This document shows positions 1 through 7,200 of a stretch of DNA of 10,685 nt, in pieces. The stretch comes from Candidatus Lindowiibacteriota bacterium (GTDB lineage Bacteria; Lindowbacteria; 2-12-FULL-62-27), in the NCBI GenBank assembly GCA_023249255.1, contig JAHFCY010000106.1, forward strand, positions 1 through 10,685. Reading direction: 5' to 3'. Position 1 is the first letter of the stretch. The number at the start of each line of letters is the position of its first letter. The notes beneath the pieces were generated by a model, which saw only the letters and a list, made by a program, of their open reading frames with translations, did no database searches and was not told the DNA's origin. A program made the position numbers and the translations under genes.

Positions 1-990
1 GATCCGAACGGCGGGATGGACGGCCTCCTCAACCGGCTGCTCCTTTCCTATTTTACATACGGCGCGTTCGCCGGCGAGATCGTCGTCAATAATACCCGGA
101 CGGACATATCGGCGCTGGCACCCATTCCGGTTCGGACCATTCGGTTCGGATACAGAGTCTCCAAGGAAATGCGGGGCATTCCCGCCAATGCGCCGCTCCA
201 GGCATTTCAAGTAGTGCCGGGCCAACGCGAGCCGATCGAACTCAACCCGGAGACGTTTATCTATTACGCGCTCGACCCCGACGAGGACAACCCGTATGGC
301 CGGTCGCTCATCAATGCGCTTCCCGAATACGTCCACTGGCAGAGGCAGGTGATTCCCGCGATGGCCCGGGCTCAACTCAATGCGGCGTGGCCGCGGATGC
401 ATTTCGTCTACCGGCCGGATCCGCAGAAACGCGGGGAGACCGATGACGAATACAAACAGCGGATCGACGGGAATTTTAGTCAGCTTGTGGACCTCGTCGA
501 AAATCTGGACATCGACACCAACCTGGTGACTTACAGCAACGTCGACATGCAATACAAACAGGCGGCGAACCCGACGGAGCGGTTTTATGAAAAACTTCGG
601 GCGCTGGAGGAACAAATCATCACGGGGATGCACCTCGTGCCGATGCTCGTCGGCAGAAGCTACGGGCCGAGCGGGACCTGGGCCGAGGCTCAGGCGCGGC
701 TCATGGAACGGGCGGCGATCTCGGCACAGCTTGGGATCAAACGGATGATCGAACGGGTGTACGACCTCGCGCTGAAATTATGGGGATTTCCGGAGTACCG
801 GACGGAAGTCAATTTCCACCGGACGAATCTGCAGGAGTCGTTGAAAGAGGCGCAGGCGGAGAAGATGACGCTGGACACCGGAGTCCAAATGCGGGACACG
901 GGGTTGATCAATCAGGATCAGCTCGCGGCGCGGATGGGGCTGGGGGCGGCCGACCAAGTGCGGCCGAATCGTTCAAAAAAACAGAAATAA
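1..990 (+). CDS. Phage portal protein, C-terminal part (5' end outside the window)
   Basis: The reading frame is open from base 1, so the gene begins upstream; the ATG at 16 is probably internal. About 329 residues are visible, whereas portal proteins are usually around 400-550 residues. Portal proteins form the dodecameric ring at the capsid vertex through which the terminase packages DNA. Supporting features are the NPYGRSLINALPEYVHW segment, typical of portal proteins just before the long helix; the later LVPMLVGRSYGPSGTWAEAQ segment, matching the region where portals often read 'G...S...E'; and a C-terminal LINQDQLAARMGLG, like the N/D-E-R-LGL motif that ends many portals. The tail is basic (NRSKKQK). 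The following phage gene is a prohead protease, which agrees with this call. The TAA stop is one base from the stop of the converging - strand cassette. The exact portal subfamily cannot be assigned from this fragment. Confidence 0.85.
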   Translation, partial: DPNGGMDGLLNRLLLSYFTYGAFAGEIVVNNTRTDISALAPIPVRTIRFGYRVSKEMRGIPANAPLQAFQVVPGQREPIELNPETFIYYALDPDEDNPYGRSLINALPEYVHWQRQVIPAMARAQLNAAWPRMHFVYRPDPQKRGETDDEYKQRIDGNFSQLVDLVENLDIDTNLVTYSNVDMQYKQAANPTERFYEKLRALEEQIITGMHLVPMLVGRSYGPSGTWAEAQARLMERAAISAQLGIKRMIERVYDLALKLWGFPEYRTEVNFHRTNLQESLKEAQAEKMTLDTGVQMRDTGLINQDQLAARMGLGAADQVRPNRSKKQK

Positions 991-991
991 A

Positions 992-1459
992 TCAGGCGGC
1001 CTGCTTAAAAACGACGTCGACCGGGCAATCCAGCGCGGCCAGGAGGCGGATCATCTGGTCGATGGTTTTGTGGGTGAAGGTCTGATCGAGGAGACGGTAG
1101 AGCTGGACGGGGGACGTATGGAGCCGGCGGGAGACTTCGCGTTTGCTGATCCCTCGCTCCTCTAAAAGTTTTTTGGCTTTCAAGGACAGTTTATACAGGA
1201 GCATTTCGCGAAGATAGTCGGAATCCTTGTTGTAGTCGAACACCTGATCCAGGAGGATCGTATCCTCTTTACCGGACGCCAGCATGTAGGTGAATCCTTC
1301 GCCACCGACCTCTGTGTCTGCATGGACATCGGCAATACCATCCTCCGCCGACGGTTTCACCCGGAGCCGGGAATAGGGATACTCAAGCCGCCGGGAGGCG
1401 GCAGTAACTATCTCGAAACATTTTTTTCTATTGTTCGCGAAAACTTTCTTGATTTTCAT
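992..1459 (-). CDS. HTH-domain antitoxin-like protein, second gene of a toxin-antitoxin-like pair
   Basis: This is a 155-residue protein starting MKIKKVFANN. The frame is open for another 30 residues upstream, but ATG 1459 is the likely start: it is preceded by a good AGGAAGG ribosome binding site and forms an ATGA overlap with the stop of the upstream gene. Residues about 10-75 form a beta-rich N-terminal domain that I do not recognise by name. Residues about 93-145 (KLLEERGISKREVSRRLHTS onward) look like a Cro/XRE-type helix-turn-helix followed by a C-terminal helix ending in DCPVDVVFKQ. The arrangement recalls HigA-like antitoxins that bind both partner and operator. I recall proteins of this layout in Deltaproteobacteria beside DUF4160 genes; that is memory, not a search. 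The gene lies antisense inside a phage head operon and stops one base from the portal stop. It may repress its own operon from the AT-rich region near 1660-1705. An alternative is a plain regulator without antitoxin function. Confidence 0.72.
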   Translation of the reverse strand: MKIKKVFANNRKKCFEIVTAASRRLEYPYSRLRVKPSAEDGIADVHADTEVGGEGFTYMLASGKEDTILLDQVFDYNKDSDYLREMLLYKLSLKAKKLLEERGISKREVSRRLHTSPVQLYRLLDQTFTHKTIDQMIRLLAALDCPVDVVFKQAA

Positions 1460-1647
1460 AATAGCCCTTCCTTTCTGAGAGTCTCGATCATTTTCCTCAA
1501 CTTTTTTGTGATCTTGCCCTTGATCGCCACGTTTTCGTCCAGGTCCCACTTCAAAACGAGTTTCCCATCCCTATAAACGTGGACGTGGTGGCCATGGTCG
1601 CCCACCCAACTCAAGAAAATGTAATTCCCCCTCCGTATCTTGCCCAC
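1456..1647 (-). CDS. DUF4160-type small protein, putative toxin partner
   Basis: This is a 63-residue protein. The only reasonable start is GTG at 1647; the frame is closed by a TAG further upstream and contains no ATG there. No clear Shine-Dalgarno precedes it. The sequence has the DUF4160 pattern: a short strand ending in NYIFLSW, a histidine cluster HGHHVHV at residues 18-24, then YRDGKLVLKWDLDE and a basic C-terminal helix (KITKKLRKMIETLRKEG). DUF4160 proteins are usually about 70-90 residues and commonly sit beside a DUF2442 or HTH gene, where they are predicted toxins; the biochemical activity is not established. The stop overlaps the start of the HTH gene (ATGA), so the two are likely translationally coupled, toxin-like gene first as in higBA. 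The toxin role is inference from this pairing. Confidence 0.72.
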   Translation of the reverse strand: MGKIRRGNYIFLSWVGDHGHHVHVYRDGKLVLKWDLDENVAIKGKITKKLRKMIETLRKEGLL

Positions 1648-1717
1648 ACGGGAAGCGTACCAAATATGTAACTATTTGTCGAATTGTCCGAAAAAATAAT
1701 TCTTGACATCCCGCCAA
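1648..1717 (-). promoter_or_regulatory. Candidate promoter/operator region of the toxin-antitoxin-like cassette
   Basis: This is the only AT-rich non-coding patch in a GC-rich window, and it separates the divergent cassette and protease genes. It contains the inverted repeat CAAATA-N6-TATTTG at 1661-1678, ending 14 bases upstream of the GTG start, and a short direct repeat TTGTC-GAA-TTGTC at 1676-1688. On the - strand a weak -10-like CATATT (1663-1668) overlaps the inverted repeat, so a repressor bound there would block transcription. The -35 match is poor. An operator for the HTH protein is inference from position and symmetry only. Confidence 0.35.
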
Positions 1718-2884
1718 ATGTCACGCATTGCACCGCGCATGAAGACGGACACGGGCGTGGATTTCCGGTTTCATACGGGGCAGGTCGAAATTTTCACCAA
1801 GCAGGATGAGCTGGGGAATGAGATGCGGTTCCTGCGCGGGGTGGCGTCGGACGACAAGATCGACCGGCACGGGGAGCGGTTCAGCAAGAATGCGCTGGCG
1901 AGGATGGCGGAGACGGCGAAGGCGAACCTCACGCTGTTCGGAGATCATTTTCATTCCTGGGAAAATACGCTCGGCCGGGCGGTCGAGGCGGCGGTCAATC
2001 CACAAGGACAATTCGAGGTTGTGTTTCAGCTTGAGAACGAGGAGGCCCAGCCGAAGATCCGGCAGCTTTGGGCGAAACTCATGGGCAAGACCAAGCTGGC
2101 GCTGTCGGTTGGCGGGCGGATTCTCAAGACGTTCATCGAGGACGCCGGCGGACAGCAGGTGCGGGTGCTGGATGACATTGAACTTTTGGAAGTGTCGATC
2201 GTCGGGATCCCGGCGAACCCGCGGACTTGGGTGGAGGCGATTGTGAAGTCGATGGAAGAGCCGGGAGAAAAACAAAATCGGGAGGAAAAAATGGATGAAA
2301 TTCAGACGCTGAAGGCGGAGATCGAGCGGTTGACCGCGCGCGCAGGCGAGCTTGAGAAGGAGGCTTTGCAAGTCACAACCGAGCGCAACCGGTTGAAGGA
2401 TCAGGTCGGGAAACTGGAAGGCGACATTCAGGAGAAGGATGCGGCGCTGGCGAAGATTCGCGAGAAAGCGGATGGCCTTCAGGCCGAGTTCGACCGGCTG
2501 TCCAACGCGCTCAATGAAATGCAGGCGGCTTATGATGACCTGCGCGCGAAATACGAACAAGCACAGCCGGCGGTCATGGCGGGAAAGAAATACCGCGATG
2601 ACCTGGCATTTGAGGCGCACCGGCTCGCGGGGCTTGTCGAGGGGAACGGATTCAATTCGGACAACACGAAGACGAAGCTTGCGGCGCTGTCGATCGACGA
2701 TCTCAAGAAAGAAATCGACGGACTGCGAAAGCGCGTGGACGAGAAGTTTCCGGCGGCCGGTCAGTCTATCCATGCGCCGTTTGACGGCCAACACGCCGGC
2801 GACGATCGGCAGGCGAAAGTGCGCGACATGCTGAACGAGGGCGCGCCATTATTCCAAGATAGGAGAGTGAATTCTGATGGCTAA
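1718..2884 (+). CDS. Prohead protease (S78/HK97 type) fused to a scaffold-like coiled coil
   Basis: This protein matures the procapsid by cleaving scaffold and capsid proteins. The start is uncertain: TTG 1703, ATG 1718 and ATG 1739 are all in frame and none has a clear ribosome binding site; 1718 is used here. Counting from TTG 1703, the protease domain spans about residues 20-180. The catalytic histidine lies in FGDHFHSWENTLGRA (H82 or H84), the serine in KLALSVGGRI (S135), and a conserved acidic residue in LLEVSIVGIPANP (E163), matching the His-Ser-Glu pattern of HK97-type proteases. Residues about 190-290 are a long charged coiled coil with heptad leucines. The remainder (about 290-393) is charged and probably scaffold, with a hydrophilic C terminus. 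Protease-scaffold fusions are known in tailed phages. The gene overlaps the decoration gene by eight bases, suggesting coupled translation. No catalytic residue appears lost. Confidence 0.85.
   Translation: MSRIAPRMKTDTGVDFRFHTGQVEIFTKQDELGNEMRFLRGVASDDKIDRHGERFSKNALARMAETAKANLTLFGDHFHSWENTLGRAVEAAVNPQGQFEVVFQLENEEAQPKIRQLWAKLMGKTKLALSVGGRILKTFIEDAGGQQVRVLDDIELLEVSIVGIPANPRTWVEAIVKSMEEPGEKQNREEKMDEIQTLKAEIERLTARAGELEKEALQVTTERNRLKDQVGKLEGDIQEKDAALAKIREKADGLQAEFDRLSNALNEMQAAYDDLRAKYEQAQPAVMAGKKYRDDLAFEAHRLAGLVEGNGFNSDNTKTKLAALSIDDLKKEIDGLRKRVDEKFPAAGQSIHAPFDGQHAGDDRQAKVRDMLNEGAPLFQDRRVNSDG
2281..2293 (+). promoter_or_regulatory. Internal ribosome binding site and start codon for a nested scaffold
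   Basis: GGAGG at 2281-2285 is followed by five adenines and an in-frame ATG at 2291. This is a near-ideal Shine-Dalgarno and spacing inside the protease gene, stronger than anything in front of the gene's own start. It lies exactly at the boundary between the protease domain and the coiled coil. Confidence 0.6.
2291..2884 (+). CDS. Predicted nested in-frame scaffolding protein
   Basis: An in-frame internal start at ATG 2291 would yield a 197-residue protein identical to the C-terminal half of the protease. It would begin MDEIQTLKAEIERL, a regular heptad coiled coil running to about residue 93, followed by a charged C-terminal region. Scaffolding proteins guide capsid assembly and are needed in far greater amounts than the protease. 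In phage lambda the scaffold Nu3 is made from an internal start inside protease gene C in the same frame. The strong internal ribosome binding site supports the same arrangement here. Independent production of the short form is inferred, not shown. Confidence 0.5.
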   Translation: MDEIQTLKAEIERLTARAGELEKEALQVTTERNRLKDQVGKLEGDIQEKDAALAKIREKADGLQAEFDRLSNALNEMQAAYDDLRAKYEQAQPAVMAGKKYRDDLAFEAHRLAGLVEGNGFNSDNTKTKLAALSIDDLKKEIDGLRKRVDEKFPAAGQSIHAPFDGQHAGDDRQAKVRDMLNEGAPLFQDRRVNSDG

Positions 2885-3242
2885 AGTCGGAGGTCCTTTG
2901 CGCGGCAGTCCGGTCGTCACAGCGACGGCGCCGAACGCGGGGACGGTGAATTTATCGGAAGGACAGGCAGTGTCGTTCAACGGGAACTATACCGTCGTGA
3001 ATAGCCTGGATGGGACGGAAGTTCACGGGCAAGTGCTGGACAAGCTGGTGAACAAGGACGGCGCGCTGACGGCGGTCGTCATGAACGGGGTGCTTCGGTT
3101 TTCCTATGTGGGCGCGGCACCGGTGGTGGGCCAGTCAATCGCGGGAAGCGCGACGGCCGGCAAGGTCAAAGCGGCGGCCACGGGCCGATGGCTTGTGATT
3201 GCGGTGGACACGGCGAGCACGACCGTGGACGTAGAAAGGTAG
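2877..3242 (+). CDS. Putative capsid decoration / cement protein
   Basis: This is a 121-residue protein between protease/scaffold and major capsid genes, the usual place for a head decoration protein such as lambda gpD or a DUF2190-type capsid cement. It is rich in Gly, Ala, Val and Thr and is predicted all-beta, with repeated short strands (GTVNLSEGQAVSFNGNYTVV; ALTAVVMNGVLRFSYVG; AAPVVGQSIAGSATAGKVKA). The pattern 'VVMNGVLRF-Y-GA--VVGQSI' resembles the DUF2190 pattern of a central 'G-a-G--v' core and a C-terminal 'A---a---V-V' strand. There is no signal peptide or membrane segment. An AGGAG at 2861-2865 lies 11 bases before the ATG, and the start overlaps the protease stop by eight bases. 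The stop is TAG, and the next gene begins nine bases later in the same reading frame. The family call is by composition and position. Confidence 0.6.
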   Translation: MAKVGGPLRGSPVVTATAPNAGTVNLSEGQAVSFNGNYTVVNSLDGTEVHGQVLDKLVNKDGALTAVVMNGVLRFSYVGAAPVVGQSIAGSATAGKVKAAATGRWLVIAVDTASTTVDVER

Positions 3243-3251
3243 GTCGGCGAC

Positions 3252-3878
3252 ATGAAAACAACGGAACTGATGGAAAAGATGGTCGACAAGATTGAGTTTT
3301 TCACGCAGGACGCCGGGGCGCTCAAGGATCTTCGGGGCGAGCCACTGTATTTCGAACTGAACCGGGTCGGGGCGACGTACGGGGAATATTTCAAGGTCAC
3401 GGGGACGAACATCCGGGACTACTGCCGGGACCAGTTCAAGATCGATCTGCCGAACTGCACGATCGAGAAGTTTTTCTCGTCCGACCCGAACGCCAAGTGG
3501 CTGTTTCCGGACGTCGTGCGCGAGGGCGTGCTGTCGGGCCTGCGGCACCGGCCGATTCACAATCGTCTCGTCGCGAGCGAGGAAACGGCGGACGGCAACT
3601 CGTATCAGGTGCCGTACGTCGACGAGAAAGAAAACGAGGCCGAGGAAGAGACCCGCGACGTGGCCGAAGGCGCGGACATTCCGGAGAGCGAGATCAAATA
3701 CGGCGACCGGATCGTCGTCATCGGCAAGAAGGGGCGAGGGATCATCGCATCCTACGAGGCGATGCGCCGGATGAAGATCGACATGCTCCGTGTCCACCTC
3801 GAACGGATCGGGCAGAGGGTCGGAATCCAGCTCGACAACCGCTGTGGCGATATCCTGCGGCTGGGCAATTCAGCCTAG
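3252..3878 (+). CDS. Major capsid protein (HK97-fold type), N-terminal part up to an in-frame TAG
   Basis: This is 208 residues preceded by a GGTAGG-like ribosome binding site. It corresponds to the N-terminal arm, E-loop and spine helix of an HK97-fold capsid protein. The segment WLFPDVVREGVLSGLRHRP (residues about 83-101) and the acidic region with EGADIPESEI (139-148) followed by VIGKKGRGIIASYEAMRRMK match the layout in which the E-loop leads into the long spine helix, here about residues 166-202. The frame then meets TAG at 3876-3878, right after the spine helix. Sequence 3' of the TAG continues in the same frame with the missing A- and P-domain parts, so the 208-residue product alone would not be a complete capsid subunit. 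Possible causes are a nonsense mutation, a sequencing error, readthrough or amber recoding. The whole frame 3252-4298 would encode 348 residues, a normal size for the family. Confidence 0.75.
   Translation: MKTTELMEKMVDKIEFFTQDAGALKDLRGEPLYFELNRVGATYGEYFKVTGTNIRDYCRDQFKIDLPNCTIEKFFSSDPNAKWLFPDVVREGVLSGLRHRPIHNRLVASEETADGNSYQVPYVDEKENEAEEETRDVAEGADIPESEIKYGDRIVVIGKKGRGIIASYEAMRRMKIDMLRVHLERIGQRVGIQLDNRCGDILRLGNSA
3876..3878 (+). other. In-frame TAG interrupting the major capsid gene
   Basis: The codons read GGC AAT TCA GCC TAG TCC GCG CCG AGC. Upstream is the end of the spine helix; downstream is SAPSAIAVITPGALTYEDL, the usual entry into the A domain. No frame change is needed to join the halves. 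In relatives as I recall them this loop often reads NGDGN; here it reads RLGNSA before the TAG, so the loop may also carry a small deletion. The base after TAG is T, which is not a classic leaky context. Confidence 0.8.
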
Positions 3879-3938
3879 TCCGCGCCGAGCGCAATTGCAG
3901 TCATCACGCCGGGCGCCCTCACGTACGAGGACCTGACC

Positions 3939-4298
3939 ATGGGTTTCGTCGAACTCATGGACAACCGCAACTTCACGCCGACCAACATTCTCTGCAGCGC
4001 AACGACCAAGCGGAAAATCCTCAACATGCCGGAATTCAAGGACCCGCTCGTGTTTGATTTTTCGCGGACGGGCAAGACTCCAAGTCCGCTGGGCCTGACG
4101 CTGGACGCGCTCCGGAGCCAGCCGGACAATCAGGTGACGATCCTGGACAAATCGTTCGCGATCGTGAAGGTCACCGAAAACGACGTGACGGTGGAGAGCG
4201 ACAAGCTCATCAGCAAACAGTGGGACCGGTCGTACGTCACGCTGAATGTGGATTTTGCGGTTTTGTACAAGGAGGCGCGGGTGGTAATTCAGATTTAA
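3939..4298 (+). CDS. Major capsid protein, C-terminal part (same frame, after the TAG)
   Basis: The frame is open from 3879 to TAA 4298; the first ATG is at 3939, giving 119 residues if translated separately. GAGG at 3927-3930 lies eight bases before this ATG, so internal initiation is possible, though the match may be chance. The protein carries the C-terminal half of an HK97-fold capsid subunit: helix EDLTMGFVELMDNRNFTPTN (starting before the ATG), then the common ILCSATTKRKILNMPEFKDP segment, an SPLG turn, and the closing strands FAIVKVTENDVTVE and YVTLNVDFAVLYKEARVV, which resemble P-domain strands at the end of such proteins. The C terminus looks natural. The TAA overlaps the addA stop on the opposite strand by four bases. 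Most likely this is the second half of one broken or read-through gene, not an independent gene. Confidence 0.7.
   Translation: MGFVELMDNRNFTPTNILCSATTKRKILNMPEFKDPLVFDFSRTGKTPSPLGLTLDALRSQPDNQVTILDKSFAIVKVTENDVTVESDKLISKQWDRSYVTLNVDFAVLYKEARVVIQI
4295..4298. other. Tail-to-tail stop codon overlap between phage capsid and addA
   Basis: The + strand TAA at 4296-4298 and the - strand TAA at 4295-4297 share bases, so the phage block and the repair block meet without any intergenic DNA. I see no terminator hairpin, tRNA, repeat or integrase at the boundary. Confidence 0.8.
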
Positions 4299-7200
4299 CG
4301 AACGGAATCTTTCGCAGCGTTAATTTCGACAAGCACGCCGGTGGCTGTATACAAAAGGCCGGAACGGATAGGCCGTGGTCTGAAAATCTTTGTGTCGGTC
4401 AGTATGCTGGCGTAGCTTTGGAGTTGTTTCATGTATACAGGCGATGGGCTGGGATCCCGGCCTTTCGGCGGGACGTCGGTTTTGTAATCGATCACCCATA
4501 TCTCTTTTTCGCCGATGCACAGAAGGTCAATGTAGCCGATGTCGAGATAGCCGTCGGGACGGATGGCGGATACGGGGTACTCAGAGAATTTATCGCCATG
4601 AATCTTTGATACCGCCGACCATGCACGCTCGACATCGGCGACGGCCTCGGCGAGGTGGGTGGTCAATTGACATTCCGCCGCACATCGGGAGACGATTTCT
4701 TGACCCGTACCGGCTGCGCCGTTGGCCAGCATCTGCAAGGCGCGATGCACCGTGAGGCCGAAAACGGCGCCGAATCGGCCTTCGGATTTGTCTCGGCGGA
4801 ATTTCTCGGACGAATCCTCTTCGGTCTCGATTTCCATTCGCGCGGTCGCGGTGATTGCCCGCGGCGCGGCTTCCGGGCGAATCGCCGTCACGAGGCTTTT
4901 TTTCCATTTCTTCTCGCACGGGTCCGCGGAAATGGCGGGGGCCGGCCGAAACAGTGGCTGCTCTTTCGACGATCCGGCCCACGACGGAATTCTGCCGGGA
5001 GTGAATGCGCCAATGGTCTGGACGGTCTTCGCACATTCCGACATCAGCGGTTTGTAAAGAAATTTGTCCGACGCGGAAGCAGGCCGGCACAGCACGAGCA
5101 AATCCCGCGCGCGCGTGACCGCGACGTACGCCTTGCGAATCATTTCCGCATCTCCAAACGATTTGTCCCTTTCACGGAGAGCCGCGCCGGCCGGGACTTC
5201 GCCTTTCACTTCGGTCAGCCGGATAACTGCTTCCGGTGTGCCCTTCGCCACGCTTGCCATCCAGGATTTCGAATCACTGTGTGTTTTTTCCTGAAAGACA
5301 TCGGCCAGAATAACGACTGGATATTCAAGGCCCTTGGCCTGATACACCGTCGTGAATCGTACAATGTCGTCACTCACGGGTTCCGGCGCATCCATTTGAG
5401 GCGGGCCATCGATCCATTCACGCAGATCCAACGTTACTGCATCAAAGTCCAGTCCACTCCGCGATCTCATGTCCAAAATATTCAGTAATTCCTGAATTTT
5501 CGCCAGTGTCTGCGCGCCATTGGGACTGCCCAAAACAGTGGCGACACATCGCGTGCGATCCAACAGGTCGCGCGCGGTTTCGAAGGCCGGACGCTGAAGA
5601 CGGCGGAACCGGAGGTCGCTCAGAACCTCCTGCGCTTGCTGAAAAGCCTTTGACTCACCGGCGACATCGTCCATCGAGAGGATCCAAAACGGCGGGCGAA
5701 AATATTGGGCGAGCGCCGGGCCGTCGGCGGAATCGGCAATCGCGCGAAGCGCCAAAATAATGGCCCGGACGGCGGGGTCTCTGGCGAACACAGAACCGCC
5801 GCGTGCGGCGTAGGGGATTCCAAATCTGTCAAATTCGGCAAAAATCCGGTTCCAAGACGTCGTCGTCAGACTCAAAACCGCAACGTCCCGCCATCGCATC
5901 GGCCGCGTGCTATCCGTTTCCTGGTCACGCACCCGGAATCCGGAAGTTTTAAGATGCAGAACATACCGGGCGAGCGATTCGGCTTCGATGGATCGCCATG
6001 CGTCAACTTTCAATTTATCGTCTCCGTTACCTGCGATGGGGATCAGATGGACGGCGGGTCCGTTGCCGGCTGCACTTTCCGTCAGCGCCTCATAAAAAAC
6101 CGCCCCGTTTTCCGGATCAAAAATTTTTCCGTTCTCGACCTTGCCCATGATTTTCTCGAATCGCTCATTGACAAAGTTGACCAGCGGCGCGACGCTTCGG
6201 AAATTCGTTGTGAGAGAACGCGTCAGCGCCCCGTTTTTCTCAAGCCATTCCCGGAATTTTTCGTACGCCGATATGTCAGCGCGCCGGAATCTGTAAATCG
6301 ACTGTTTCGCGTCGCCGACAATGGTGACCGACCCCGGCCGTGGTTTGCCGCCTGCTTTGACGCTGACCAACAAACGGACGATATCTGCCTGAACCGGATC
6401 GGTATCCTGGAATTCGTCGACAAAAATGTGATCAAACATGCCGGAATAGAATACCCGATGTTCTTCCTTGCGCAAAACATCGCGGAGTTTGAGAAGCAAG
6501 TCCAGCTGGTCGACAACCTCATGTTCGCGTTTGACCCGTTCGTATATGGCACATACCGCCGGACCCAGCCGGGCCAGCCTGGCGCACATCCATTGCATGA
6601 CCGGCGTGGAAATTCCCGGGATGCTCGATTCCTTCAGACTTTTTTTCAGCTCCCAACCCGCCTCATCATTCAAAAAATCTCTTTCCTTTTGCAAAGTCTC
6701 AAATCCGGATTCACCGAGCAGTCGAACGGCGCGCAGGATGGATATGCCGTCTTTGGCGGCCACGACTCGATCCAGATCGAAAGACAGTCCCTGAAGAAGC
6801 CGAAAACCGGGAGAGGTTGGATCTAGAATACGGATGGATTTGGCGGCCACGCGCGCCATTTTCCTGATCTCGCTGAAATCCGGCGCAGACGGCGATTTAA
6901 AATCCGGCTGGACGTCGCGGCTTTCGATCATGGATTCAACCAGTGAATCCAAGCCATGTGTTTTCGCGAATGACCCGCCCGACGTTTCAAGCGCATAACC
7001 CGCCAAGATGTAATCATTCAGAGTATTTTCGAGTTCTTTCGCCAGCCCGGAATTCATACTTGCCGCCTCCGTCATGTTGCGTTCTTTCGCCGCCCGGCAA
7101 AGAATCTCAAACGTGATGGAGACCAACTCGCCCGTGTTTTCCTCTATGCCGTATGCGGGACTGAGTTCGGCCTCCGTGGGCCGCAATTTCAACAAGCGGT

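Noticed and set aside
1703-1708. TTGACA on the + strand as a -35 box for the protease gene
   Set aside because: No acceptable -10 lies 16-18 bases downstream, and the position falls at or inside the possible protease start.
1721-2794. Long - strand open frame (357 codons) opposite the protease gene
   Set aside because: Low-complexity Arg/Leu-rich translation with no recognisable motif; it mirrors the protease reading frame and is a GC-driven shadow.
3135-3797. - strand open frame opposite the decoration and capsid genes
   Set aside because: Composition is typical of antisense shadows and no ribosome binding site or motif was seen.
3497-4057. Programmed frameshift joining another + strand open frame across the capsid stop
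   Set aside because: The overlapping frame encodes Arg-rich shadow sequence; the capsid frame itself resumes after the TAG without any shift.
3252-4298. Encapsulin or other domesticated capsid shell
   Set aside because: Portal, protease, scaffold and decoration genes alongside indicate a true phage head module, not a stand-alone shell.
5705-6826. + strand open frame (373 codons) opposite addA
   Set aside because: The opposite strand carries intact helicase motifs throughout; the + strand translation shows no domain and is a shadow.
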